NCBI GenBank assembly: GCA_016490735.1
Contig: JAEMWC010000030.1
Location: 1,018,501 to 1,082,500, forward strand
From: Pachyseris speciosa
Taxonomy: Eukaryota; Cnidaria; Anthozoa; Scleractinia; Pachyseridae
DNA length: 64,000 bases
Direction: 5' to 3'
In this document: in pieces, positions 1 to 10,094 of the stretch
Layout: every line of letters begins with the position of its first letter
Position numbering within the stretch: the first letter of the stretch is position 1
Notes under the pieces: model-generated
What the model was told of the DNA's origin: nothing
Database searches by the model: none
The model's input: the letters and a program-made list of their open reading frames with translations, nothing else
Program-made: the position numbers and the translations under genes

Positions 1-6
1 TTCTTG

Positions 7-111
7 TCAGTTTGAATGCTGTTTCTCTTTGCTGTTTGCATATACAGTATAAAACACAAAGTAGAGTGACACAAGGAGGGCAAGGATGGCAACCAAATAC
101 AGTACAACAAT
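7..111 (-). CDS. Candidate terminal exon encoding a C-terminal membrane anchor
   Basis: Reading the minus strand, a good acceptor (T-rich tract ending in CAG) at 112-114 opens a 34-codon frame that stops at 7-9. The peptide begins with about 22 hydrophobic residues (IVVLYLVAILALLVSLYFVF) and ends with a short charged tail (NSKEKQHSN), which is the layout of a tail-anchored or type I membrane protein. The frame enters in phase 0, which fits the phase-0 end of the exon at 2314-2405, whose product is strongly basic just before the join. I do not recognise the protein. The intron between them (112-2313) is filled with repeats. A chance open frame cannot be excluded, but the hydrophobic segment and phase match favour a real exon. 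Confidence 0.42.
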   Translation of the reverse strand: MVVLYLVAILALLVSLYFVFYTVYANSKEKQHSN

Positions 112-173
112 CTGTGAATAAAGGAATTTGGTTAATTCTAGTAATTCTAATATGAATATCTAACTGAAGAAAT

Positions 174-343
174 GATTAGATATGTGACTGATCATCGCAG
201 TTATGAACACTACTTAAGCAGTGGTGAAAATAAAGCCTGAAAAAATTCAGGCTTGTATCCCGTACAAGCCTGAATTTTTTCAGGCTTTATTTTCACCACT
301 GCTTAAGTAGTGTTCATAACTGCGATGATCAGTCACATATTTA
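174..343. repeat. Foldback element, arms about 80 bp, loop 5 bp
   Basis: The sequence from about 174 to 257 is repeated as its reverse complement from 263 to 343 with only a few mismatches, around the 5-base spacer at 258-262. The centre carries the GCCTGAAAAAATTCAGGC motif, which recurs beside the tRNA-like copies at 28.0 and 34.1 kb. The arms share GATC...GCAGTT blocks with the larger foldback at 27.7-28.1 kb, so this is a shorter member of the same family. It lies in the putative intron of the minus-strand gene. Confidence 0.85.
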
Positions 344-673
344 ATCGTTTATCCGCAGTTCAAATATATGATTTTCATATATTCATTCTCATATGAAGAA
401 ACGTTGTCAGATGACAGTATAAAGCATGAAAATAAGACCATATGGAATTAAGGGAGGGCTAAAATAGTGCACATTCATGTTCAAAAGGTTCCTCATGGGA
501 CTGCGGCCAGCTTGTGGGACATAAATATTTGGAAAAACAGATAGACAATGTCCATGCTTTTTAAAAGTAACCAACCGGGAGTTAGCAAACAAAAGGTCAT
601 ACATTGCTGCATTCATAAGCTACATGCATAAAGAAATACAGCTACAGACTGTATATGGCCAAGACAAGACAAC

Positions 674-679
674 TTTATT
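674..679 (-). terminator. Candidate polyadenylation signal AATAAA
   Basis: AATAAA on the minus strand lies about 55 bases downstream of the stop of the possible alternative terminal exon at 733-747. It would end a short isoform of the left-edge gene. The hexamer alone is weak evidence. Confidence 0.2.
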
Positions 680-732
680 ATATTTTCCAACGAGTACATT
701 GATAAAAGACCTGACACCGCAGGTAGAGAAAG

Positions 733-747
733 CTAATCAAGGCAGGC
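733..747 (-). other. Possible alternative terminal exon (ACLD-stop)
   Basis: On the minus strand a very strong acceptor (TATTTTCTTTCTCCAG) precedes GCC TGC CTT GAT TAG. Joined in phase 0 to the exon at 2314-2405 it would replace the membrane anchor at 7-111 with four residues, and an AATAAA follows within about 60 bases. Only transcript data can show whether it is used. Confidence 0.2.
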
Positions 748-1178
748 CTGGAGAAAGAAAATAGTGTTCGGGTTACACTTTGGGCATGCTATTATCTTCA
801 ATGAAAGTAAACAGGCCTTCAAATGCAAATAAGTAAGTAGTTCAGAAATTTCACTGGGTTGTATTGTTTATGGTTTGTGTCCCTCTCCCAACAATGTTTT
901 TTCAATCAGGTATATAAATTAAAGCAGCAACCTGACTTAAGATTAATTATCATTTTCTTTTAACATATGTGGCTTCAAATAATTCAGTTACTTTTATCTG
1001 TTGTTTTCTGATTGAGGCTCCACTTTTTTCTCTGAAAACAAGTATGTTTGGTACACATCATAATGTAAGCTTTGCAGCAATGTCCATGTGCAGTGGAAAT
1101 CAAATTCTGAAAAACAGCTACGTATTGGAACACTTTACTTCATATCCACTGAAGGTCTTTAGCCAGGAGGATATCACA

Positions 1179-1259
1179 ACATTTTATTCATTCATTCATT
1201 CATTCATTCATTCATTCATTCATTCATTCATTTATTTATTTATTTATTTATTTATTTAA
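1179..1259. repeat. Tetranucleotide microsatellite (ATTC)n then (ATTT)n
   Basis: About ten ATTC units run into about seven ATTT units. On the minus strand this is an (AAAT)n(GAAT)n tail directly following the LINE remnant, so it is best read as that element's 3' repeat tail rather than an independent microsatellite. Confidence 0.9.
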
Positions 1260-2138
1260 TCAATTTGCCAACAAAGGCAGGTGACAAAACAATAGAACAT
1301 TAAGCCCCTACAAGGTGTATCACCCAACCCAACCCACACCATGAATATAAAAACTAACTATACCAATTCCTACCAGTGCAGGTAATTTCTTAAGAAAAAA
1401 TACATAAACCTAAAATACAAAAATAACATTGATAATACATATTAAATATGTATATAATCAACAAAAACATCTAGCTAATTTGTTAATCCTGTGACATTTA
1501 CAGCAGATAAGTTTGTAGGCACGAGTGTCATCAGCATAAAAAACAACACGTAACCTAGTGAAGTAGAATGTTTTCAACTTATTCTTAAATACATTAATGT
1601 TCAATTCAGATTTCAGATCAGAAGGTAAAGCATTCCATAAATTTGATACTTTTACAAAAAATGAATCTCTGAAGAGAGATGTCTTAGCATAAACATTATT
1701 GAGGAAAATCCCTGAGGCACCATGGCATGAGTTCCCTGTACAAAAGGAAACGTAATTATCGATGGAAATATTTATATATCCTACATGTAGTTTGCATTTT
1801 AAAAAGTGCAGTAGGTCTAGATATTCAAGCCAATAATTAATAGGTAATAAGTAAGGCTAAAGTAGGTCTGTGTTTATTAGATAATTCATGGTTCTTGCAA
1901 ATAAAGCATGAAGCATGTCTTTGGACTTTCTCAACCTCCATCATCAGCATAATTGGTGTTTGAGGAGCCCATACTTGAGACCAATGACAAAGGTGTGAAC
2001 ATACCAGGGAAATGTACAGCAGCTTAAGTGCGTCTTAATTGATTATTCTGGCACAGTTTCTCTTATAAAACCGAGCATACAGTTAGCTTTTGCAGTCACA
2101 TATCTAACATGGTCAGACCATGTTAAGTCCTTGGTAAC
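1180..2138 (-). mobile_element. Decayed non-LTR retrotransposon (LINE), reverse-transcriptase C-terminal part
   Basis: Conceptual translation of the minus strand gives the recognisable distal part of a jockey/CR1/L2-type reverse-transcriptase ORF. From 2138 downwards there is a DLTWSDHVRYVTAKANCMLG block, then SQVWAPQ and VEKVQRHA near 1975-1920, then LPINYWLEYLDLLHFLKC near 1860-1790, then SLFRDSFFVKVSNLWNALPS near 1680-1625, followed by FKNKLKTFY. These blocks occupy different frames with stops between them (one near 2055, a shift near 1850), so the ORF is dead. The element ends in a tetranucleotide tail at 1179-1259, and its 5' part including the catalytic domain is missing. The motifs are known from family-level memory; the clade assignment is uncertain. 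It lies in the putative intron of the left-edge gene. Confidence 0.85.
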
Positions 2139-2313
2139 ATCCATTCAGAATTTGTCAGATCCTTTTCAATATTTCACAAGAGGCCATCAGATCCAAAACT
2201 CAATAACAATTAATGGATTGAGATGTGGCAATATACTACTATGGAGAAACGTCATAGGTCAGGGCCTTAAAATACTACCTTTTAGTTTTAACATTATCTA
2301 ATAATAAATTTAC

Positions 2314-2405
2314 CTTAATAGTAGTTCCACTTGATTTTTTGGACTGAGCTTTATCACGAATTGACAGTGTTTTCTTCTTACTTCTGCCTTTGAATTCCTG
2401 TTTTC
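2314..2405 (-). CDS. Candidate internal exon, lysine-rich linker before the membrane anchor
   Basis: On the minus strand a T-rich acceptor ending in TAG (boundary 2405/2406) and a GTAAAT donor (boundary 2314/2313) enclose 92 bases with one long open frame. The product is KQEFKGRSKKKTLSIRDKAQ followed by SKKSSGTTIK. The exon enters after one base of a codon and leaves in phase 0, which matches the preceding candidate exon (2494-2535) and the anchor exon (7-111). A positively charged stretch immediately before a hydrophobic C-terminus is typical of tail-anchored proteins. A second acceptor eight bases further in is also possible. The product is not recognised. Confidence 0.4.
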
Positions 2406-2493
2406 CTAGTACATGTACATAAAAAAAATGACAAATTTATATTCAGGTCTTACAGTTCTTTTGGATGTGGAAGTGAGTAGGAAGCCATGTTAC

Positions 2494-2535
2494 CTGAAGG
2501 GTGATTATCATCAAACATGTCAGGGTAACAACCTT
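2494..2535 (-). CDS. Candidate internal exon of the left-edge gene
   Basis: Minus-strand frame encoding GCYPDMFDDNHPS. It ends in a CAG|GTAACA donor after one base of a Gly codon, the phase required by the acceptor of the next exon. The acceptor side is unclear. A CTCAG lies at 2536-2540 with a poor pyrimidine tract, while the open frame continues upstream through DLEKLMLDMLVSE to about 2600 without an AG, so the exon may be longer. The residue make-up looks coding, but the limits are uncertain. Confidence 0.3.
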
Positions 2536-2829
2536 CTGAGACCAACATGTCAAGCATCAATTTTTCCAAATCGATCCAGGAATGCAAAGTTGATGCCAAA
2601 AGTAAAAACAAAATGGGAACATTTTTTTTTTGCAGATAAAGCACAAACATCAATGACAAAAATACAGCTGTATCATTGAAAAACAAGCTCTTATCAGTTG
2701 ACATGGCTTCCAAGGTTGTTACTGCAAAATGTTGCAAATGAAATGCTGCAGCTGAAGTTTATGTGCTAAATTAATATGAATGACCATGAGTGTACCAAAC
2801 AAATAATCTCCAAGAAAATAGTTTCCTTT

Positions 2830-2940
2830 TCATAACTTAGGATGGATCCAGCCAAACGTAACAGAGTCCTGTAGAGTCCTGTATAATTCTACAGGATGCT
2901 CTGGGATCTTGTGTATGGCCTCTTCCAGGGAATGACACTC
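2830..2940 (-). CDS. Open segment with coding-like composition
   Basis: Between in-frame stops on the minus strand lies a 36-codon frame containing LEEAIHKIPEHPVELYRTLQ and DSVTFGWIHPKL. Composition and spacing of hydrophobic residues look like a folded protein, and it lies just upstream, in the minus sense, of the other left-edge exons. No convincing donor joins it to them, so it may be a terminal exon of another transcript, a decayed exon or chance. Confidence 0.22.
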   Translation of the reverse strand, partial: ECHSLEEAIHKIPEHPVELYRTLQDSVTFGWIHPKL

Positions 2941-3480
2941 TTAAAGGGCATATTCTTGAAGCAATTAAATGTTATTAATTCCAGTAATTCCATCTATATC
3001 AGTTTAAGAATCCTTGTATCATATCAATGGATAACATTCAGTTTTAGATAATATTCTGATTGTCATCAAGTTTTAAGACTGAGGCGGGTAAAGTGTATGG
3101 GAGGCAATAGTGGCCTACCTTGTATTCACTTTTCACAAGTGCTACTGCCGATCAGTTAGCTCAGTTGATAACTAAACAACTATTTTTGCATTGAATGGGC
3201 GATTAATTCAAACTTAATGACCATGCTTGGCAGTCAGAAGGCAAATGGGCAAGGGCTATAAACAATTCTATACACCCCTCCATGGCTTTCTCTTTGTTCC
3301 CATTCCAGCAGAAGGTCCACCTTCTTAGAGCTTGGTGAACAAAAAAAATATTAAACACAGAAAAGGGGAGCAAGAGGCTGAGGAGGTAGGGGAAAGGTGG
3401 CCCAATTAAAAGCTTTTGATATTATTAAAAATATCATAATCCTTATGTTGTTCGCAGCACGTTCACACCGTTCGCACATC

Positions 3481-3542
3481 ATGCAATCATATGCTCAGCG
3501 GAGTTCCGCACTAGATGGAGACTGTTGCTTCTCGAATAAGAG
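3481..3542 (+). CDS. Candidate first coding exon (divergent plus-strand gene)
   Basis: ATG at 3481 opens 20 codons (MQSYAQRSSALDGDCCFSNK) that run into a consensus donor, AGAG|GTAAGT, leaving two bases of a codon. Joining to the frame beginning at 4774 restores an Arg codon and 72 more codons to a stop. The position just upstream of the minus-strand candidate exons would make this a head-to-head pair, with a shared promoter possible near 3.0-3.48 kb. The ATG context is weak and the exon is short, so the call is tentative. Confidence 0.28.
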
Positions 3543-4143
3543 GTAAGTTTACAGCTACCTAAATAGAAACAGTAAAATGGATGAAGCCTACCTATATTCT
3601 TTCTGAATTTTTCCAAATCGGACCTTCCGTCAGCATCTCGGCGCCCCATATTTCACCAATAAACTCCACCTGGGTCAGAACATGGCTCCGTTACTGTACA
3701 AATTTGGAGCGTTATTTAGGTTGCATGACGTGTCACCTTCGAGCCGAGACTTCCCCGTCCACTTCCCTCTATCCCTTGTGACCCCTCTATGACCCCTCTA
3801 TGACCTCGTAGTCCATACCTCGTAGTAAATGTCTAAGCCTGAGTATCAAAAAACGAGATTAGAAGCTGTAAGATGTTTCATCCGATGCTTAGTACACAAT
3901 TTTCTTTACAATAGTTTCAAATGAGCGCAACAATGAAAAGCACCAAATTTCGTTGTTGAATACTGTAGAGACTGTTTATTAGCCTTGTGTGAAACTTTTC
4001 AGTCTCCTTCACGATCCCGGTTTATGGCTTTAAAAATCTATAGATAGCTCGCACATCTCTTCATTGCAATTGAGGACTCCTTTATATAAGTTATATAAGT
4101 ACGCGAGAATTTTAAAGAACACTTTCATATACATCGTGTATAA

Positions 4144-4174
4144 ATAAAGGCAACCTACCTACCTACCTACCTAC
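4144..4174. repeat. Short (ACCT)n microsatellite after an A-rich tail motif
   Basis: ATAAATAAAGGCA is followed by five ACCT units, resembling the 3' end of a SINE or LINE. No element body was recognised upstream. Confidence 0.6.
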
Positions 4175-4773
4175 TGAGAGAAGTGCCTCGCACTGCTTCT
4201 CGCAGGGTTTATTTCTCAGTTACAAAATGCCCCTGATATTTGCGCAATCTTTATTTATTTACCAAAACAGCAACCCCTCGAGATGAGGAGTATCAGCCGG
4301 TGTGGTCAGCAAAAGAAAAAAACAAACAAACAAACAAATAAACAAAAGAAGAAGTCTGCTGATGAAATTTGATGACACTCTAACCCTGAATTAGTTCCTT
4401 GGTTTGTTTCTGTTTCTTCTCAGTCAATCCGTTCGGGTCACGTGGCCTGGGCGAAAAAGCGAGGGCTTTCCCCCGACCCTTAGCCTCGGCTTCGTGACCG
4501 AAACGAAATGATCGTGAGGGCCTGGGAGAAAGCTGTACAGAAATTAGGCAACTGAACGTAATACTGTGATTTCTTTTAAAATTGCGATTTTCAGTCCACT
4601 GTGTGAAAGTTAACTGATCTGGACACCTAGTTCTATCAAAATTCTCGGAACCGCCGCCCCTGACTATCTACGTCTTGAAATCTGTAAGCAATTTTAAACT
4701 GGACTGATTATCCTCTATTAAGCTGAGTAGGCAAGGGTTTCTATTAGCCGTAACGGCTGATCTGTTCATATAG

Positions 4774-4993
4774 ACTGATAGCATACAATCAAGACACAAA
4801 AGTCACTGGTCAGAGTAAAGGAAGACAAAAGAGAGATGTACTTCGCAGCCTCTTTTATCTTGGAGGAAAACCGTATTCGTCTGCTCTGAAAACTCTTCAT
4901 CTAGCTATAGACAGCGGGCAAGCTGATCGTGCCAGCAAACGCCAGAGCTGGGACAAGTCAAGCCTGAACAGACGACTGAACAAGTATCAATAA
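4774..4993 (+). CDS. Candidate terminal exon, basic helical product
   Basis: An open frame of 72 codons ends at TAA 4991-4993. It contains QKRDVLRSLFYLGGKPYSSA, a probable helix LKTLHLAID, and a basic end (KSSLNRRLNKYQ). There is no internal Met, so it would be missed by an ATG-based gene call. A TATAG acceptor at 4769-4773 (weak pyrimidine tract) gives exactly the phase needed to join the exon at 3481-3542 across a 1.2-kb intron. Residue composition is coding-like; the family is not recognised. It could also be a fragment of a larger gene or a decayed mobile-element ORF. Confidence 0.35.
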
Positions 4994-5530
4994 AACCCAG
5001 TGGGAGAGAAGCTACTCCTAGACCTGCTGTCCCTTAGATGCTACCATATTTGGCCGAGTTTCTTTTGCTCCTAGTCTCTTGTAATGAGTAGTCGTACGCG
5101 ATACCCGCGCATGATCTCACACATCGGCACAAACTCCGGCTCCACTTTGCCTTGACAGGTCGGCTGCTGAAGGTAACAAGAACTGCAAAGGAATGAGGTT
5201 ACTTTGGTGCCATGAAGACTACGCTTAGACAATGAGATCGGAAAAAAAAACATGTTCTCCTAAATCTTCAAATTCTATTTATACAACAAACCCTTTCCGA
5301 ATTCCATAAAAAGAGGAGATTTAACGGCAGTCTATTGTGAAGGTACTTTAAATCATTAATTGGATGGGTACGCTTGGCATCCGTTGCCATAACAAATCTC
5401 TCCTGGGCAATTTTAAACTTTTTCCGTTTTAAAATGCATTATCTCGGCGTGCGGAATGCGAGGCTTATATCGCTCTGAGAGGCTTTAATCCAATCACGAA
5501 ATAAACAAGAACCTGATTGTATTCGGCTTA
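4994..5530. other. Intergenic, nothing recognised
   Basis: No credible coding frame, RNA gene or named repeat was seen between the candidate exon and the MITE at 5531. Short frames on both strands lack motifs. Confidence 0.6.
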
Positions 5531-5877
5531 GGCTATGTCTACACTATGCCGGATAGCATTTTATGCCGTTGTGAAAAATACTACGACCTGGTGTGAACGG
5601 CAGTGGCCCAAAACCGCCGCTATCTTTCCACTAGAATCCAATTTTTGCTCCTCGTTGTTGATTTCCGTTTCGGTTCGATTCTTTGTTCACACTACTCCAG
5701 AAAGTGTCACGAAAACCTATCCGATATGTGACGATTCACTTTCAAGACCGCAGCGGCCCAGCATCGCTCCGACGCAAAAATCGTGCCGAAATCATCGTTT
5801 TGAATGTGAACAAAGGCCCTATCCGATATGGTTTTCGTGCCGGCACAAGAGCTATCCGGTATAGTGTAGACATAGCC
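5531..5877 (+). mobile_element. PIF/Harbinger-like MITE, copy A (347 bp)
   Basis: The element begins GGCTATGTCTACACTAT and ends with the inverted form ATAGTGTAGACATAGCC. It is flanked on both sides by TTA (5528-5530 and 5878-5880), the 3-bp TWA target duplication typical of PIF/Harbinger. A near-identical copy lies inverted at 25949-26295; I count about six differences over 347 bp (about 98% identity), so both are recent. The two overlapping open frames inside are present in both copies but have no transposase motifs, so the element is non-autonomous. Confidence 0.92.
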
Positions 5878-5880
5878 TTA

Positions 5881-7377
5881 TAGTTTGTCATGCCAACTGA
5901 TTGGATACTTTTCTAGTTCAAAAGTTACATTCTACTGTTTGAATTAAAAGATCTCCTGAAGAAATACTCACGACTGGAGATTTTCAAGGCCTGGAGTTGA
6001 GGGATGAACTCCAACGAAAAGTAGCTTTCTCGACCATGTTTATTGCTGGATATTTGTCAGTTAAATTAAAAAAAAAAAACATTTTAGTACATTGCTACGT
6101 AATAATAATAAAGGCATTTATCACAAAAATATTTTATTGTATAGGCGTGCAAACTGACTGTATCAGTTAAAGTTGACCTTGAGTCAGAGTGTTCTAGCCG
6201 AGTCTGACAAAAAGCCACCGAGGATGAGTACTGTATCACTTTCGTGATGGCCAACTTCTGCCGAGACGCCAAATTTGCAATATCACAAGAGCACTCTCGT
6301 TTCCAAATATTTGCTTAACGATTGCCGTTGTGAAAACAGTTGCTAGTATTTTTCCTGGGTCAAAAAAATAACGAAAAGAGACTAAAGAGACTGTTTTCGC
6401 AAGGTCACCTCTCTGGCCACTTTAAGTCTGTATTCGATCAAAAGCGAGCCACGAAAAAGCAAAAATGTATATAATTTCAAACTGATATCAGCGTATGAAT
6501 ATTTACTTTAGTTTCTCTTTGGCTTTCAAAATCACACAATAGCATTTCAAATTCTGTAGTCGGGTACTATCATTTCTTCAATATAAATACTGGTTCCCTT
6601 CTTTTAAGGAATACAGGAAAGCACTGGAGTGCTTTTGATTGTGATATTTTCCGAAAGCCAAGACATGCGTTAAGCTATATGAGCCGAATTTATATCCAGA
6701 CGTAGAATGCAACCGACTTGACGTTGCTGTCAGCTTTTCTTTTCGTAATTCCCGATGAAAGGTTTTCAGTAATTGGCAAAATAGCTTTCAGCCTTCATCA
6801 GATGACTAAGCTGTTTCGTGTTTTATGTTACACGCGCCTGAGTGGCCGGCAGACCCCACGTAAGATTGACAAATCTAAAGCCAATATTCAGTTGACGAAC
6901 TTGCTGTTCTTAATCCATGACACTTATCAAAACTCTTGAGAGCAAAAATAACAGAGGAAAACCACCAAAACCGCATGTTTAGAACTCGTTTATATCGGAG
7001 CAGCTAAATAACTCAGCCACTATAGATTAATCTGACAAAGATAGCTTATACCGAAGCGTAAAATAAGTTATTGTTTTATTTATCGTCAAGAACTTATCTG
7101 ATGAAATATTGTACCTTGCCGTTCGAATAATACGATTTATTTATGACACTTAACTCTTGATCGAGTAATTAAATCACGTGACAGTTGTTAACTCATACCA
7201 AACAAGTTTAAAACTTCAGAAAGGTATAACATTCACGCAAATGGAATAAAGGTCAGAACGAAGTGAAATGTCGGAAACTCCAGCTAATTTTACTTGCCTT
7301 TTAAATATTGGGAGTTTAGAAAGAAAGCGAAAAGTCTCAGAGTGCTCGAAAGGCGTCTTTAAGAGGATCAGATAAAA
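5881..7377. other. Upstream region of the first GPCR, no gene recognised
   Basis: AT-rich sequence with an A-run near 6067-6079 and scattered TATA-like and CACGTG-like strings (CACGTG at about 7176). It presumably holds the promoter and 5' UTR of the receptor at 7378, but no specific element is well enough supported to call. Confidence 0.5.
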
Positions 7378-8532
7378 ATGACCGGCGAAACCTTTTTTAA
7401 AACTGAAATCGCGAACGACAAATGCGCTATTCTCAGTCAAGGAATCATAGTATTGATACTGTTTGTGTTAGCGATGGTGGGCAATGGAATTCTTATCGTG
7501 GCTTACTGGAGAGACTATCGCATGCATACAGCCACGAACATGCTGGTCATAAGCCATATTTCCGCCGAGCTTTCATTCGCCGTCAATGGAATTCTAATGT
7601 ACGGATCAAGCTTGATTCGACTCAAGGTGGTGGGCGGGAATTTGTGCATTTTTGCGGGCACAGTGAACATGTTTTTATTCTTTGTTTCCGTGCTCAGTCT
7701 GGCAGCCATTTCCGTGGACCGTTACTTTGCCGTCGTGAAGAGAAGCCATCATAAATTCACCAAGAAAGTCGTTATGCGAGTTGTGATATTCATTTGGAGC
7801 CAAGCAGCGCTTTCTGCGATTCCCTGGGATTTGATCCTGATTAACAAACCAGGCAAACGCTTTATAGCCTGGGTGCTTGGAAACTGCGAGAAGTACCTCA
7901 CGTTTCGAGAACACGACAACGTCCCTGTGCTAATGTTTCGCGTAGTTCTGTGGATTCTGTCGTTTTTCATCCCGTGCTGTATAATCTTTTACGCAACAGT
8001 ACGAATCCTTCGAAGCGCCTTGCTGAATAGAACAAGAGTTCAAGTGCTCGAATACCCCCGAACGGTGGATGCCTATTCCAAGTCGGCTTACACCACCATC
8101 ATCATAATCATGGTGTATTTTCTGTGCCTCATACCTAGTATGATTTTGTACATTTTTAGAGAAGGAAGTTCAGCATATTATTCACTTACGCTGCACAGCA
8201 TCGCCAAGGTGGCCATGGCGTTCCGATCAGTGTGTTATCCAGTGATATTCATCGCGCGCAATCGGAAATTTTCCGGTTACGTTCGGTCGTTCTTCGTTAA
8301 GAAATTCACGTTTGTCCGATGCACCGAAACCGAGATGTGTTGCAGACCGCCGGAATTCGGATTAAGTACGTCGAGTAATTGCGTGTACATTTGCTCACCG
8401 AACGCAAGTCACAATGCAAACTGTATTGTTAATAAGATTTCAGAGCGACAGACAACGCTGTTTAGAGGTACACCCATAAAACTGGCTTTCACCGACTTGA
8501 GCAAGGAAAACGTTTCGGAAGGTGTTGATTGA
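7378..8532 (+). CDS. Orphan rhodopsin-class GPCR with divergent activation motifs
   Basis: Intronless seven-transmembrane receptor of 384 residues, expected at the plasma membrane and coupled to G proteins; ligand unknown. Visible class A landmarks are GN in TM1 (35-36), N54 at 2.40, C90 at 3.25 with C170 in ECL2 (disulfide pair), DRY 114-116, W140 (4.50), P199 (5.50) and P253 (6.50). Departures are E64 where Asp 2.50 is normal, L251 where the TM6 toggle Trp is normal, R283 at 7.45, and YPVIF (287-291) in place of NPxxY. The long Ser/Cys-rich tail (about 310-384) ends with KLAFTDLSKENVSE. The 13.2-kb neighbour shares ICL1/TM2 (TNMLVISH), ICL2 (DRYxAVVKxxHHKxT), TM6 (FLCLIP), R7.45 and the tail motif, so the two are tandem paralogs. 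No N-glycosylation sequon is visible in the short N-terminus. The family call is firm; the subfamily is not. Confidence 0.95.
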   Translation: MTGETFFKTEIANDKCAILSQGIIVLILFVLAMVGNGILIVAYWRDYRMHTATNMLVISHISAELSFAVNGILMYGSSLIRLKVVGGNLCIFAGTVNMFLFFVSVLSLAAISVDRYFAVVKRSHHKFTKKVVMRVVIFIWSQAALSAIPWDLILINKPGKRFIAWVLGNCEKYLTFREHDNVPVLMFRVVLWILSFFIPCCIIFYATVRILRSALLNRTRVQVLEYPRTVDAYSKSAYTTIIIIMVYFLCLIPSMILYIFREGSSAYYSLTLHSIAKVAMAFRSVCYPVIFIARNRKFSGYVRSFFVKKFTFVRCTETEMCCRPPEFGLSTSSNCVYICSPNASHNANCIVNKISERQTTLFRGTPIKLAFTDLSKENVSEGVD

Positions 8533-8730
8533 ACTTACCGTAGCAAATGGACAAATAGCTTCACTACTTTTAAAATCACCATGGAAAGAGAAAGCTCTAC
8601 AGTACTGGCCCCAGATTCAGCGTGATAATAACTTGAATGATGAGGGTGAGAACGTACAAAGAATCATTGAGTATTTTTAGTGTCAGTGGAGCCAAACTGA
8701 AGGTTCTGTTTCAGTTTCCACGTTAAGGTC

Positions 8731-8736
8731 AATAAA
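8731..8736 (+). terminator. Candidate polyadenylation signal for the 7.4-kb GPCR
   Basis: AATAAA about 200 bases after the receptor stop codon, in a plausible position for the 3' end of its transcript. Confidence 0.4.
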
Positions 8737-9976
8737 ATATTATGAGCCCGATAAATCTATGATATCACGTGGACACTGGATTATAACCTGTGGATTACGA
8801 AGAAAGATTTATAATAACCTAAGGAAAAAAGGAAAAAGTAACTTCCCGTTCAGTCGATCTAACACGGGAAAAGGGTCAAATGAAATGCCAATAATCTTCT
8901 AGATTATAAGCTAAAACATAATATAATTGAATTGCAAGCGATCACTACCATGTCCGACATTATAAAATCTAAAGAATTCGACTTAGAGGAAAAACGCACG
9001 TCACAAATAAAAACTGACGTCGTCTTGGAACATTGATAGCGGCACGCAATGCGAAAATTAATCCCGCGTTCCATATCGTTTTAGGAATTTGCAATAGTGT
9101 GGCTTGTCCATACTGCTGCATGCTTTACCGGCGGAGCCTTTTCCTTTTAGCCAAAGCGTGCTCCCACAAATGCGTCCAGTCCTTGCCAACGCTTCTGTCT
9201 CTGCTCGACCATTGGTCGAAAAAATGAATTCTTCAACGTCCTAGAGATAATATAAGCTAAATATCGCATTACATCCTTGAAAATATAAAAAGCGCAATGT
9301 CCTCTTCCCCAGCGCATTAAAGCGCCGGTATAGATGCGTTGGTGAAACAAAGAAGAGACTAACCGGCCGCTACGGCGGACATCTGCTGACTAAAAAAGGG
9401 GTCAACGTATCCAACCACTGAGTCGCTCATTGAGCACTTTCCAAACTCAGCAACACTGTTGCCTTTCCTTGGATCGGTTTAAAGCAACACGGAAGGCCGT
9501 AAAACACGTACCTTCCATCCCCGTGAAAGTCTTGAAATAACTATTTAGTTCTTTCCCGTTATTTCTAGTCACTTTGCCGTGTTTGGCCAACAGTGACGCA
9601 GCTCCCCTATCGAGTTATCGATGTATCCCATTCAGCTATAAAGTGCTGTGACCAAGTCACTATTTTGGTTCAAATTACGATGCCCACTCTACCGTATCAG
9701 CTAATAAAATTTTCAGCTTAAGCAAACTTGTTTCCTACTTTCCTATCCACTCGAGCAACATTTTCTTTGGAAGCAGTCTCTCTAACAGCCACCATAAAAC
9801 ATGAAATGACGTCACGGGAGAAAATGTGTCTAAACGTTATGCGACGATCACCGGCAAGTTGCGATTGCACGAACAATGGTAATGACACCTTAACCTGCCT
9901 TTGAGATGCTAGTGATCATGGACATCTTCTCTATTACCTCAGTATTGCGATATGGAAATATCGATTATTTCTGCAG
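8737..9976. other. Intergenic, no gene recognised
   Basis: Mixed-composition sequence with only short motif-free open frames. Nothing repetitive was recognised. Confidence 0.5.
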
Positions 9977-10094
9977 GGAACCAACTTTTGCGAAACCCAG
10001 CGAGAACAGTGATCAAAGAAAACGCGTGATCCGTATCTGTTGCAACTTAACTGAAGAGCCATCCAGTAGTCAACTACAAACACCCAACGAGTAA
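9977..10094 (+). CDS. Candidate terminal exon, unrecognised
   Basis: A CAG acceptor after ATTATTTCTG at 9974-9976 opens a frame to TAA at 10092-10094 whose product includes EPTFAKPSENSDQRKRVIR and ends SSSQLQTPNE. The hydrophilic, disordered composition would suit a cytoplasmic tail. No upstream partner exon was identified, so chance is a real alternative. Confidence 0.2.

Noticed and set aside
3148..3215. tRNA-like words (TTAGCTCAGTTGATAACTAA)
   Set aside because: Only the D-arm-like word is recognisable, with no T-arm or acceptor pairing.
5535..5883. Two overlapping open frames that are conserved at 25.9-26.3 kb
   Set aside because: Conservation reflects two recent copies of a non-autonomous MITE. 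The frames include the terminal repeats and have no protein motif.
9033..9227. Cys-rich small ORF considered as a secreted peptide
   Set aside because: No clear signal peptide or precursor cleavage pattern, and a weak start context.
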